A stretch of DNA of 64,000 nucleotides. Source: Serripes groenlandicus (lineage: Eukaryota; Mollusca; Bivalvia; Cardiida; Cardiidae). Position 1 is the stretch's first letter, and the number at the start of each line of letters is the position of its first letter. The stretch lies in contig JASEVX010000003.1 in NCBI GenBank assembly GCA_031761405.1, positions 117,306,051 through 117,370,050 of the forward strand, read 5' to 3'. The position numbers and the translations under genes were made by a program. Under the pieces are notes generated by a model that made no database searches, had not been told where the DNA came from, and saw only the letters and a list, made by a program, of their open reading frames with translations. Positions 9,701 through 19,043 of the stretch are shown piece by piece.

Positions 9701-9985
9701 TTGTGACCATGTTTTGATCACTATTCAATAACTAAATTTTGAATAAGCATAGTTTCCATAACTATTTGAAATTCAAATTTTGATTTATGATTGATTTTCC
9801 ATAGTTTTTGCTTTTATAAATTCAAAGTCATCTGCTGCAGAATTGTTGTATTTGGGAAAGAGTTAATCCTTATCCTACTTGATGCGACTTTAAACAACAT
9901 CTAAACAAGCAAATATGTTTAGCTAAGAACAATTATTTGATGATATAATTATATACTGTCCAATCTTGTTCTCCATTGTTGTATA

Positions 9986-10193
9986 TTAACCCTTTCCCTC
10001 TTATAGACGCTTTCTGATGCCTCTGCAGCAGACAGCTTTTTGAAAACATAGTGACAAGCAATTTCTCCTTTTGACACAATGTTTTCCACTTTTAGTCATA
10101 GGTCATCCTTTCAATTATAGAGATTTTCTATTTTTTGACAAAATATGTTCAAAGTCGTCTGCTGCAGAATGGTCGTATGAGGGAAAGGGTTAA
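9986..10193 (-). mobile_element. TTAA foldback MITE, young subfamily, deleted inner arm
   Basis: Intact ends and TTAA. One arm of the inner hairpin is lost: TAGTGACAAGCAATTTCTCC joins directly. Confidence 0.9.
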
Positions 10194-10277
10194 TTCTTGG
10201 CAATAAACTTATCCATGAATAAGCAAGAAGTTGTGACCGTGATTCAAGTTGCAGAACTTCTGCAGGTCAATGGTTAA

Positions 10278-10516
10278 TTAACCCGTTCCCACATACTGAC
10301 GCTTTCCTACGCCTCTGCAGCAGACCACTTATCAAAACATAGTGACAAAAGGAGAAATTGCTTGAAACAAGCAATTTCCCCTTTTCCCCTTTTGCCACAA
10401 TGTTTTCACAAATTGTTCTGTGATTATATCATCATTAATAGATATGTTCCATGTTCTTGCCTATTTTGTTGTCAAAGTCGTCGGCTGCAGATTTGCTGTA
10501 TGTGGGAAAAGGTTAA
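10278..10516 (-). mobile_element. TTAA foldback MITE, old subfamily
   Basis: TTAACCCGTTCCCACATACTG to GTATGTGGGAAAAGGTTAA; inner hairpin GGAGAAATTGCTTGAAACAA followed by GCAATTTCCCC, with a local CCCCTTTT duplication. Confidence 0.88.
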
Positions 10517-10768
10517 ATCAAGATAAATGTTCACACAGATATTCAACCCTTTCCTTTTGCAGCCACACCGTTTTTCACCTATTCAATTCAATAATTTTCT
10601 TCAGTTGCAAAATTTTTCCAAATTTTTACCCAAATGCTTTTTAAATTGTCTAGTTGCAGATTATTTCTGTATGTGGGATAGGGTTAAGAAATGTAGTAAG
10701 AAAAGGAAAATTTACTTTAATTTCTCCATTTCATACAATGGTTTTAATTTTTTTCCACATATACTATT

Positions 10769-10769
<1 letters not shown>

Positions 10770-10799
<30 letters not shown>
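10770..10799 (+). repeat. Poly-C tract, 30 nt
   Basis: An uninterrupted run of 30 C, unusual in this AT-rich DNA and a possible G-quadruplex (minus strand) or sequencing weak point. It lies next to decayed MITE sequence in an intron of the TRPM2-like gene. Confidence 0.95.
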
Positions 10800-11328
10800 A
10801 TTTTAACTTGTTTGAAATGGCAAGGATGGTAAGAAATGTAAAGACTTTGTAATTAAAAAATTAAAATTAATGAAATAAAAATAATGTTGATCAATTGTGT
10901 TTTTTTTCCTGTTCTTTTTCCAGAAGTTGATACAGGTACTAGCATTTAAAGTTATTTTATTTATCTTTTGCTTTGATGATTTGCTTATCTTTTGCTTTGA
11001 TAACAATGCTTTCAATATTTTCCTGCATATGACACATTTGCCACAGTTAACCTTGAAAACATTATTGTTAAAATATGTAAAATCTTTGTAAATGACCTTG
11101 AAAACATTATGGTTAAAATATGTAAAATCTTTGTAAATGACAGGGTTGAAATCATTGTGACAAAGGTAGAAATTGCTCATAATTAGCAATGTCTCCAGTT
11201 GCCACAATGTTTTCTTAAGTTGTCTGCTGTAAATGCGTCAAAACCTATCATTGTTTGTGGAAGGGTAAAGATGGTGATGTCATTGCTTTGGTCGGTGGTC
11301 ATCAAATGTATGTTTCCAGTCAATAATT

Positions 11329-13145
11329 ATGTCTCCCCCATACATGGGGGTGACATATTGTTTTTGCCCGTTCCGTCCCTCCGTCCTTCCGTCTGTCACA
11401 CTTGTTTCCGCTCAATAACTGAAGAACGCTAGGGCGTAGGAACTTCATACTTGATATGCAGGTTAGTCATGACCAGTAGCTGATCCCAATTGATTTTGAT
11501 GTCATAAGGTCAAAGGTCAAGGTCATGGTGACCTTGTGAGGTAAAAAGTTTTCGCTTAATAACTGAAGAACGCTTGGGTCGAGGAACTCCATACTTGGTA
11601 TGCAGGTTGGCCATGCCTAGTAGAAGACCCCTATTTATTTTAAGGTCAGTACGTCTAAAGTCAAGGTCACAGTGACCTTGAGCTGAAAGGTCACAGTGAC
11701 AATTAGCTGAAAAATTGTTTTTGCTTCGGCTCAGGAACTTCATACTTGGTGTGCAGGTTGGTTACTACCAGCAAATGACCTCTATTGATTTTGAGATCAC
11801 TAGGTCAAAGGTCAATTTCACAGTGGTCAAGGTCACGTCCATCACATTTGTTTCCGCTCAATAACTGAAGAACGCTTGGGCGTAGGAACTTCATACTTGT
11901 TATGCAGGTTGGTCATGACCAGTAGATGACCCCTATTGATTTTGATGTCAGAAGGTCAAAGGTCAAGGTCATGGTGACTTTGTGAGGTAAAAAACGGTTC
12001 CACTCAATAACTGAAGAACGCTTGGGCCGAAGAACTCCTTACTTGGTATGAAGGTTTGCCATGCCCAGTAGAAGACCCCTATTGATTTTGAGGTCAGTAC
12101 ATCTAAAGTCAAGGTCACAGTGACCTTGAGCTGAAAGGTCATAGTGACAATGCCCTGAAAAATTGTTTTTGCTTAATGGCTTTGGCCATGGAAGTTAATA
12201 CTTGGTGTGCTGGTTGGTCACCACCAGCAGATGACCCCTATTGCTTTTGAGGTCACTAGGTCAAAAATCAAGTTCATGGTAACCTTCAGCTGAAAAATGG
12301 TTTCCGCTCAATAACTAAAATGCTAATGTCGAGGTACTTCATACCTTGTGTGCAGGTTGGTCCTAACCAGTAGATGACCCTTATTGATTTTGTGGTCACA
12401 AGGTCAAAGGTGAAGGTCACATTAACAATGAGCTGAGAAATAGTTTTTGCTTAATAACTGTAGAAAGCTTTGGCCATGGAAGTCAATACCACCAGCAGAT
12501 GACCCCTATTGATTTTAAGGTCACTACGTCAAAGGTCATTGTAACCTTCGGCTGAAAAATGGTTTCAGCTCAATAACTAAAGTATGCTTATGTCTAGAAA
12601 CTTCATACCTGGTGTGCAGGTTGGTCACCACCAGCAAATGACCCCTATTGATTTTGAGGTCACTAGGTCAAAGGTCAAGGTCATGGTAACCTTCAGCTGA
12701 AAAATGTTTTTTACTCAATAACTAAAGAATGATTATGTCGAGGAACTTTATACTTGGTTTTGCACGTTGGTCCTAACCAGTAGATGACCCCTATTGATTT
12801 TGAGGTCCCAAGGTCAAAGGTGAAGGTCTTAGTAACATTTACCTGAACAAATATTTTTTACTCATTTACTCATACTTAGTGTGCAGGTTGGTCCTAATTA
12901 GTAGTGACCCTATTGATTTTGTTTGATTTTGAGACCACAAGGTCACGGTAAGCTTCAGCTGAAAAATCGTTTTTCACTCAATAACTCAAGAATGCTTATT
13001 ATGCACTGGAACTTCATACTTGGTGTGCAGGTTGGTCCTTACCTGTAGATGACCCCTATTGATTTTGACTCCATCACTTCTTTTCCTCCACTACGACCAC
13101 ACAAATGAGGAGACAAGCACTTTTTCAAAAAAGCAATCTCTAGTT
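11329..13145 (+). mobile_element. Tandem-monomer element (pearl/Helentron-like) with AGGTCA arrays
   Basis: Begins with a hairpin (ATGTCTCCCCCATACATGGG), then a CCGT-rich microsatellite (CCGTTCCGTCCCTCCGTCC), then about ten diverged monomers of roughly 145-155 bp. These carry CTCAATAACTGAAGAACGCT, CTTCATACTTGGTATGCAGG and AAGGTCAAAGGTCAAGGTCA. It ends CTCTAGTT. Hairpin, microsatellite and monomer core is the architecture of bivalve pearl elements. Non-coding; intron of the TRPM2-like gene. Confidence 0.8.
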
Positions 13146-13273
13146 TTATCTGCGATGTATCTATGATTACTTCCAATAAAATATTACAGGTAAATTGATG
13201 ACATACAGCGCTAGTTTTGGATTTTATTTCAGGTCTTGCAGTTCAAGGTTACTGTTATTTAACAGAACTTTAC

Positions 13274-13503
13274 TTAACCCTTTCCCCTCATACGACAATT
13301 CTGCAGCAGACGACTTTGAACATATTTTGTCAAAAAATAGAAAATCTCTATAATTGAATGGATAGCCTATGACTAAAAGTGGAAAACATTGTGGCAAAAG
13401 GAGAAATTGCTCGTTTTGAGCAATTTCTTCTTTTGTCACTATGTTTTCAAAAAGCTATCGGCTGCAGAGGCGTCAGAAAGCGTCTATATGAGGTAAAGGG
13501 TGA
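13274..13503 (+). mobile_element. TTAA foldback MITE, young subfamily
   Basis: Left TTAACCCTTTCCCCTCATAC intact; the right TTAA is mutated to GTGAA. Inner hairpin GAGAAATTGCTCGTTTTGAG is complete. Confidence 0.92.
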
Positions 13504-13806
13504 ACCAGATTAACGGCAGTCACATTGAAAACCTGCTTTTGTGGCATTGCTGTTTTCATTTGTGTTTGTTGTTGAGTTTTGTTTGTGATTAATTTTAAAA
13601 AGGTTTATACCAAAATTAACATGTTATTAAATAATCATTACTTTGCTTTATTTCTTAATATCTAGCTTTACTTGATTATATTTAATCCAATCTTACATGT
13701 AATTAAAGCGCAAAAATATTACTGTAAATGTTTAGCTGATATTCCTGTAAATGTGTAGCAAATAACGAAACGTAGTTACTATTTATATGCTTCCACCATA
13801 TGAGCC

Positions 13807-14073
13807 ATATGAGCCGTCCCGCGAGAAAACCAACATTATGGCCTCTGTGAAATTAATCGACCCAGATCAGCCAGCGCAGTCAGCGCAGACTGATCCGGGC
13901 CGACACATTCCGTCTCAGGGGGATAGAGATATAAGGTAATGATTCCTGAAACAGAAAATCCACAGTAGGCAAAAAGAGTATCCGGGTAAGTCTGTGCGGC
14001 ATGCTTAGGCTGATCCGGGTCGATACTTTACGCAGAGTCCACAATGTTGGTTTTCTCATGGGACGGCTCATAT
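13807..14073. mobile_element. 267-bp MITE with 35-bp terminal inverted repeats
   Basis: Left end ATATGAGCCGTCCCGCGAGA AAACCAACATTATGG; the right end is its reverse complement with 3 mismatches in 35. The interior has two related blocks containing CTGATCCGGG and is GC-richer than the surroundings. No transposase ORF. Superfamily not assigned from sequence alone. Confidence 0.9.
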
Positions 14074-14099
14074 TTAGACTAAAACCTGCAACTACCAAA

Positions 14100-14740
14100 T
14101 ATCTGTTTGCGCCTCTGCGCATTCCTGTTCACAATAGCCTACAAAGCATGACTTTTTGAGTTGCATTTATCTCTAAAATATTATGAGCCACAGTCACAAA
14201 ACTACAGGAATAACCGTTACTACAGGATTGTTCCCCAGCATGCAAAATGTTGAACCTGTGTGACTGTTTGTTGTTTCGCCCAAGTTTTGGGCCTTGAATT
14301 AATTTTTAAAAAAATAGCTGATAAAGCATGAAAACAAGAAAAATCAAAAAGACCTAATGTATTATTGGGTCTTTGGAAAAACCAAACAGCTATCAACATC
14401 TGCAAGCATTAAGTAACCAATTATACACTTTATCCCAGCCTACTTGTTTTTTTGTGATATAATAAACATAAATATGTATCAGCATGATATATGCAGTTGT
14501 TCACCTGTTTATGTACACATTCATCAACTATGACCACAGTTATGTCCCTTGCTTTAAAGACAGAGATTAAAAGTTGGGTTGGGCATCTGTGGACAATTTT
14601 CTAGATATTCTCTCAAAATGGAAAACATCAAATTAAAATTAAGACATAACTCTGAAAACAGGTAGAAGCTATATGGTGGATAATGGAGAATATTTGGCTT
14701 ATAAAGAACAATTATATAGTTTCCTCATTATTTTAGTTTT
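14100..14740. other. Intron stretch, nothing recognised
   Basis: AT-rich DNA between a MITE and a tandem-element relic, inside the long intron of the TRPM2-like gene. No exon-like or repeated structure was identified. Confidence 0.4.
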
Positions 14741-14743
14741 ATT

Positions 14744-14896
14744 GTGTCACCCTGTGTAGCATGGTAGGCACTTAGGGATTACTTTTTTTTTTTTTTGTCC
14801 GGCGTCTGTCTGTCTGTCTGTCACACTTTTTCATCACACTTTCAATGAGCAGGTGCAGGTGACACACCGTGCTCCGCGGAGCACTCCATTCTAGTT
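14744..14896 (+). mobile_element. Short pearl/Helentron-like relic
   Basis: Starts with TGTGTCACCCTGTGTAGC, has a poly-T run and (GTCT)n microsatellite, and ends in a perfect hairpin GTGCTCCGCGGAGCAC (14869-14884) followed by CTAGTT. It retains the two ends of the family without monomers. Confidence 0.65.
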
Positions 14897-14925
14897 TGTA
14901 TTCATTTGGTGCAATATAATATCAT

Positions 14926-15255
14926 TATTGAAAACATTGTGGCGAAAGTATTTCTCCTTTTGCCACAATGTTTTGAAATGTCATCTGCAGCAGATGACAT
15001 TTGTATGTGGATAAGGGTTAACCCTTTCCCTCATACGACAATTCTGCAGCAGACGACTTTGAAAATATTTTGTCAAAATATAGAAAATCTCTAATTGAAT
15101 GGATATACATGTATAACCTATGACTTAGAGTGGAAAACATTGTGGCAAAAGTAGAAATTGCACGTTTTGTGCAATTTCTTCTTTTGTCACAATGTTTTCA
15201 AAAAGCCGTCTGCTGCAGAGGCGTCAGAAAGTGTCTATATGAGGGAAAGGGTTCA
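14926..15255 (+). mobile_element. Two joined TTAA foldback MITEs
   Basis: A truncated old-type copy (14926-15021) ends GGATAAGGGTTAA, and this TTAA is the left flank of a full young-type copy (15018-15255) ending GAGGGAAAGGGTTCAA. The pair ends about 70 nt before an NUDT9H exon. Confidence 0.9.
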
Positions 15256-15324
15256 ACTAGGCAGAGAACATGAGGAACTATTGCAAGTTGTATGCCACTT
15301 CTCATTGTCCAATTCTGTTTTCAG

Positions 15325-15482
15325 AAAAGGAGCGGTTGAAACAAAGAAAAGAGACAGAAAAACAGATAGTAGACCAAATTCTAGAGCAAGAGTTCAAAGG
15401 CCACACAAGGTCAAGGACATCGCCATATCAAGGGTCAGAGGTCATCAGGTTCACAGTGCCTGATGACTTGGTTCCATGGGAA
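15325..15482 (+). CDS. TRPM2: TRPM2-like channel, coiled-coil end and start of NUDT9-homology domain
   Basis: Acceptor CTGTTTTCAG, donor GGGAA|GTATGT; 158 nt, completing a split codon and ending in phase 0. It encodes a helical charged segment (KERLKQRKETEKQIVDQILE), a linker, then RTSPYQGSEVIRFTVPDDLV and PWE. RTSPYxGS...VP is the start of the NUDT9 fold (human NUDT9 has RTSPYPGSKV...VP). The same exon thus carries both coiled coil and the Nudix-domain start, which supports a channel-NUDT9H fusion rather than a separate NUDT9 gene. A foldback MITE ends about 70 nt upstream of the exon. Confidence 0.93.
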
Positions 15483-15611
15483 GTATGTATACTTTAGTTA
15501 GCTCCACTTTATTTAATTTTACTCACCATAAAGATTGTAACTGTCTGTTTTCACTAAATGCAAGCTGCAAGAATGTTATTTAATTTATTTACTAACAATT
15601 GAACTGCTGCT

Positions 15612-16065
15612 CTCCTTTGTGCTCAGGGTTGCGACATTTCGACTGACTCGCTGGTGTCAGGATAAATGGACCAGTAGAACTGGTAACTTACCAAGGAAAT
15701 GCCATGATATAGCTTAATTATACCCCCAGATACATAGTATATGGGGGCTATATAGGAATCACGTTTGTCGGTTGGTTTGTCGGTTTGTCGGTCCGTTGGT
15801 CTGTGGACATTTCTTGTGAACACTATTTCTCAGCAACCCTTGGTCAGAATTCAATATAACTTCACAAGAATGATTGATATCAAGCCTAGTTGTGCATATT
15901 GTTGGTGTATCGCACTGGAATTATTTTTAAATGAGTTATGGCCCCTTGAATTTCTCATACATATGTATATGTCAGGCACCAGCTGGGGGTATTCATCACC
16001 TTCAGTGATATTTCTAGTTATTTTTAAAAGCGGTGTACAACACCAAACAATCAATCAATCAATTA
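15612..16065 (+). mobile_element. SINE type B interrupted by a tandem-element relic
   Basis: The SINE body (GACTGACTCGCTGGTGTCAG, GGTAACTTACCAAGGAAATG) breaks at about 15718 and resumes at 16023 (GCGGTGTACAACACCAAACA, ATCAATCAATCAAT tail). The uninterrupted copy at 17590-17737 shows the join. The insert has a CCCCCAGATAC..GTATATGGGGG hairpin, a GTCGGTTT microsatellite and a TCACCTTCAGTGA hairpin before CTAGTT. Confidence 0.8.
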
Positions 16066-16373
16066 CCATTTGTACTTTGAATCGGGAATTCCAAAAAAAT
16101 TCTATTATTAAAGGAGCAAATATTTGTTAAAATGTCTATCTGGTATAAGAAACAACTGTTATGAGAATTGTTTTTTGTCATTTCCCTTTTACTGACACTT
16201 TGAGTGAGTACTGTCTGCTTCATAATACAATGTTTCAAAAGTCATCTACAACATATGGTGCCAGAAAGTTGTCTGAGCCAGAAAAACATCTAAACTTTTT
16301 CCAACATGCAACAAATCTTTCATCAGATGACTTTTTAAAACAAATCTTAATACTGATGCTCATGTTTTTTCAG

Positions 16374-16462
16374 GAGCCTTTTCCTGAGTACAGCCCAGTA
16401 GACTACACGGCAGCTAAAGTGCTGGAAGGACCTGTTTGGGCGGATCCCGATATCATGAACAT
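16374..16462 (+). CDS. TRPM2: TRPM2-like channel, NUDT9H exon 2
   Basis: Acceptor TGTTTTTTCAG, donor AACAT|GTAAGT; 89 nt, entering in phase 0 and ending with two nucleotides (AT) of a Met codon. It encodes EPFPEYSPVDYTAAKVLEGP then VWADPDIMN. The pattern YxPVxYTAxxVLxGPxWADP is the N-terminal lobe signature of NUDT9 and of the ADP-ribose-binding NUDT9H domain. The sequence is closer to the free enzyme NUDT9 than to vertebrate TRPM2, where this region has diverged. Phase matches both neighbours. Confidence 0.94.
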
Positions 16463-16564
16463 GTAAGTCTATAGAAAACTTATATACTGTACTGTTGAAT
16501 TTGTATTGCTCAATAATATTAACCTGATCCTGACCTTTGTGAAAAGATATACATTGTTTTGACA

Positions 16565-16748
16565 TACAGTTGAACCTGTGCTAAAGACCACCTTTGTTTA
16601 GCAATTCACTGTCTATAGCAACCACATATTTAATTTTCTGATTACTTATTTTCTGCATAAATGAACCATTAATTAAAAATCAACCTGTAAACAAAGACCA
16701 GATTGTTCTCTTCCTATGGGTGGTCTTTAAACACATGTTGGACTGTAC
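16565..16748. mobile_element. MITE with AAAGACCACC inverted ends
   Basis: Left end ACAGTTGAACCTGTGCTAAA GACCACC; right end GGTGGTCTTTAAACAC then TTGGACTGTA. The interior has TTTCTGCATAAATGA and GACCAGATTGTTC, shared with the copy at 61164-61319. Confidence 0.85.
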
Positions 16749-16802
16749 CACCAACTTTAAATGTGGGTAATTATCTTGCCATATGTGTTTGAATAAAACA
16801 AG

Positions 16803-17110
16803 TTACATCAGGTAGAGAAGTTCAAACCCTTTCCCACGTACAAAAAATCTGCAGCAGAGGACTTTGAAAGCTGTGAAATATGTAAAATCTCTATTTTAGC
16901 TTGTCTGTATTTCGAAGAAAAAAAGTTGTGATACCCTTTGTGGCGACGTCATCGTCACAAAACTTTAACCTTAACTCAACAACCATTCAACATATTCAAA
17001 TGAAATTTGGTACACATGTTCCTAGGAACAATATGCATGTCTATACCAGGTCACATAACTCTGGCCGTCATAATTATTCAGAAATGCCCCTCTTTTAATT
17101 AGAAAAAAGC
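16803..17110 (+). repeat. MITE fragment fused to TTCCTAGGAACAATATGCAT dispersed repeat
   Basis: 16803-16895 is the left part of an old-type TTAA foldback MITE (AACCCTTTCCCACGTACAA). 16895-17100 is the dispersed repeat also seen at 6700 and 22010. Confidence 0.7.
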
Positions 17111-17211
17111 AGACAAGCGTTCTCTTGCGGCACTCTTGTCCTGTTTTCTGCTGCACATTGGTCAAAATCAAAATGTTGAGTAATACTTTGTTGAAGTTTA
17201 CTCTTGCTCCT

Positions 17212-17436
17212 TTTAATAATTTCCTCAATATAGACGCTTTCTGACGATTATGCAACAGACGACTTTTGAAAACATTGTGGCAAATGGAGAAATTGCTCAT
17301 AATGAGCGATTTCTCCATTTGCCACAATGATTTCAAGTCGGTTCAATAATTATATATCCCTTTATAGTGATTTTCCATATTTTTGAGAGTATATTCTCAA
17401 ATTCGTCTGCTGCAGAGTTTATTGTATGTGGTTAAG
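17212..17436 (-). mobile_element. TTAA foldback MITE, old subfamily with altered hairpin arms
   Basis: Decayed ends, but the inner hairpin is well paired. GGCAAATGGAGAAATTGCTC pairs with GAGCGATTTCTCCATTTGCC: both arms carry the ATGG/CCAT change relative to other copies. Confidence 0.85.
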
Positions 17437-17439
17437 CTC

Positions 17440-17737
17440 GCATTGACCATGTTCGAGGAGAGGTGATGGCAACATGTTTTGCATTTAAAGTTCACAGCCA
17501 TGCTACCACAAGCGAGCAATGTTGTTCTGTGATCCATTCCCGGAAGAGTCATACCAAAAAAATTAAAAATGGTAGTAATGGCTGCCCTCCTTGGCGTACA
17601 GGGTTGCAGGGTTAGCATTATGACTGACTGGCTGGTGTCAGCATAAACTGACCAATAGTACTGGTAGCTTACCCAAGAAAAGCCGTGATACAGTTGAAAG
17701 CTGCGTAAAACACCAAACAAACAATCAATCAGTGTCA
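17440..17737 (+). mobile_element. SINE type B
   Basis: Contains GACTGACTGGCTGGTGTCAG, ACTGGTAGCTTACCCAAGAA, GCCGTGATACAGTTGAAAGC and the tail AACACCAAACAAACAATCAA. The body is shared with 15612-16065. The start is uncertain. Confidence 0.8.
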
Positions 17738-17814
17738 TGTGATCTCTTGTTCCACAATGCTTTCAACACTGTATAAAAATCATACTTCTTCAAAGTATCG
17801 GCAAACGTTCTTTT

Positions 17815-18000
17815 TGACGTTTGACAAAAGTCACTGTGACAAGCATCATTTGTCTTCCGCCAATGGGCTAACAGTCTATGTAGAAAAGAAAAAATGTTGT
17901 GTGGAGTACTGGTGTGAGAAAGCCAGTAGGTGAACTGGCTGCTGTGATATGAATGAGACAAATTTGTTGAAATGGCGTTAAAACCCCAATCAATTAATCA
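17815..18000 (+). mobile_element. SINE type A, 3' part only
   Basis: Body and tail without tRNA head: CGCCAATGGGCTAACAGTCT, GGTGTGAGAAAGCCAGTAGG, GGTGAACTGGCTGCTGTGAT and AACCCCAATCAATTAATCAA. Confidence 0.85.
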
Positions 18001-18056
18001 AATTATCATGATGTTGCATATTTCAAAGCAAATAGTTTTTAACCCTTTCCCACTCG

Positions 18057-18336
18057 AAGATGGGTAGTAAATGTTTATCCATTTTGTTTTATCATCAGGA
18101 CACCGTTTCAAAGGATGCGAACCATTTCATCATTCAACTCGGTTGACAAGAAACATAACTGTAACCGAGTCAGCTATTGTGGTACATATTTGGTCAAAGA
18201 TGGGTAGTAAATGTTTATCCATTTTGTTTTATCATCAGGACACCGTTTCAAAGGATGCGAACCATTTCATCATTCAACTCGGTTGACAAGAAACATAACT
18301 GTAACCGAGTCAGCTATTGTGGTACATATTTGGTCA
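18057..18336 (+). repeat. Exact 140-bp tandem duplication covering a splice acceptor and the 5' part of an NUDT9H exon
   Basis: Positions 18057-18196 and 18197-18336 are identical by eye. Each unit holds about 42 bp of intron end with the TTATCATCAG acceptor and 98 bp of exon. Upstream flank, junction and downstream flank all contain AAGATGG, so a microhomology-driven duplication is likely. Copy 1 runs after GATGG into GTAGTA: read through, it hits TAG at once; spliced there, it would leave a 35-nt intron to copy 2. Copy 1 is therefore probably a decoy or poison exon. Zero divergence means a recent event or an assembly artefact. Confidence 0.9.
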
Positions 18337-18439
18337 AAGATGGTCTACCACTTAACCCCGAAGGTAGAACCGGGATTTCTGGGCGCGGCCTTCTAGGACG
18401 ATGGGGACCAAACCTTGCTGGGGATCCAGTTGTAACAAG
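18239..18439 (+). CDS. TRPM2: TRPM2-like channel, NUDT9H exon 3 (intact copy of a duplicated exon)
   Basis: The exon starts after TTATCATCAG, completes the split Met codon and ends ACAAG|GTCTGT; 201 nt. It encodes MTPFQRMRTISSFNSVDKKH, then NRVSYCGTYLVKDGLPLNPE and GRTGISGRGLLGRWGPNLAG followed by DPVVTR. GRTGxxGRGxLGRWGPN..DPxxTR is the most diagnostic NUDT9/NUDT9H motif. Its first 98 bp and the 42 bp before it (acceptor included) also occur as an exact tandem copy directly upstream (18057-18196). Only this second copy runs on into the GRTG motif, so this acceptor must be used for a functional protein. Confidence 0.95.
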
Positions 18440-18574
18440 GTCTGTCAGTGATGAAATTTTCTTCTTCTTTATTCAATTATTTTTGTAATGACCCATTGTT
18501 TGCTTTTGCACAGTGTTGCCAAATTTGTCTTAATTCTTAGTATTTAAATCAGACAGAATGTGAATAGAATGTGA

Positions 18575-18819
18575 ACACTTGAGCACATGCAGACACATTT
18601 GGACACATCTGCAGCAGGCAATGAAGGCTTATGAAGACATTGTTGCGGAAAAATAGAAATTGCTCTTAATGATAATTATTTCTCCTTTTGCCACAATGAT
18701 TTCAACTCTATTTGGTGATTATCCTCACATGTATAGGGATTTCCATTTATTTTTGCCTTGATGTGATATCCTTTCAAAGTCGTCTGCTGCAGTTATGCTG
18801 TATGTGGGAAAAGGGTTAA
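18575..18819 (-). mobile_element. TTAA foldback MITE, old subfamily
   Basis: Left end decayed (GAGCACATGCAGACAC); right end GTATGTGGGAAAAGGGTTAA intact. It lies 110 nt before the NUDT9H exon at 18930. Confidence 0.82.
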
Positions 18820-18929
18820 ATGCTGACATGAACATAAATTGTTAGCATAATATAATTATTCAGTACTTGAAAATGTTTCTGTCTCTAGAGCCTTCAGGTT
18901 GAAATATGTTACAATTTCCTCCTTTTCAG

Positions 18930-19035
18930 ATGGAAAATGACAGAAGACGGGAACGTAGAGATGAAGAATGGTAAACCTGTGCTCGAGTTTGTGGCTGTGA
19001 TGAGGCTTGATAATCAGATGTGGGCATTACCAGGG
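18930..19035 (+). CDS. TRPM2: TRPM2-like channel, NUDT9H exon 4
   Basis: Acceptor CTCCTTTTCAG, donor CCAGGG|GTGAGC; 106 nt, completing the Arg codon of the preceding exon and ending in phase 0. It encodes WKMTEDGNVEMKNGKPVLEF then VAVMRLDNQMWALPG. This is the central beta-sheet region before the Nudix box: TRWK...GKxxLxFVAxxR...WALPG in NUDT9-type proteins. The terminal LPG is the last residue group before the box, so the box itself is split by an intron. A foldback MITE begins only 8 nt downstream of the exon end. Confidence 0.95.
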
Positions 19036-19043
19036 GTGAGCAT

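Noticed and set aside
13880..14122. Eighty-codon minus-strand frame
   Set aside because: It lies across the 267-bp MITE and its inverted ends; no protein similarity and no splice context.
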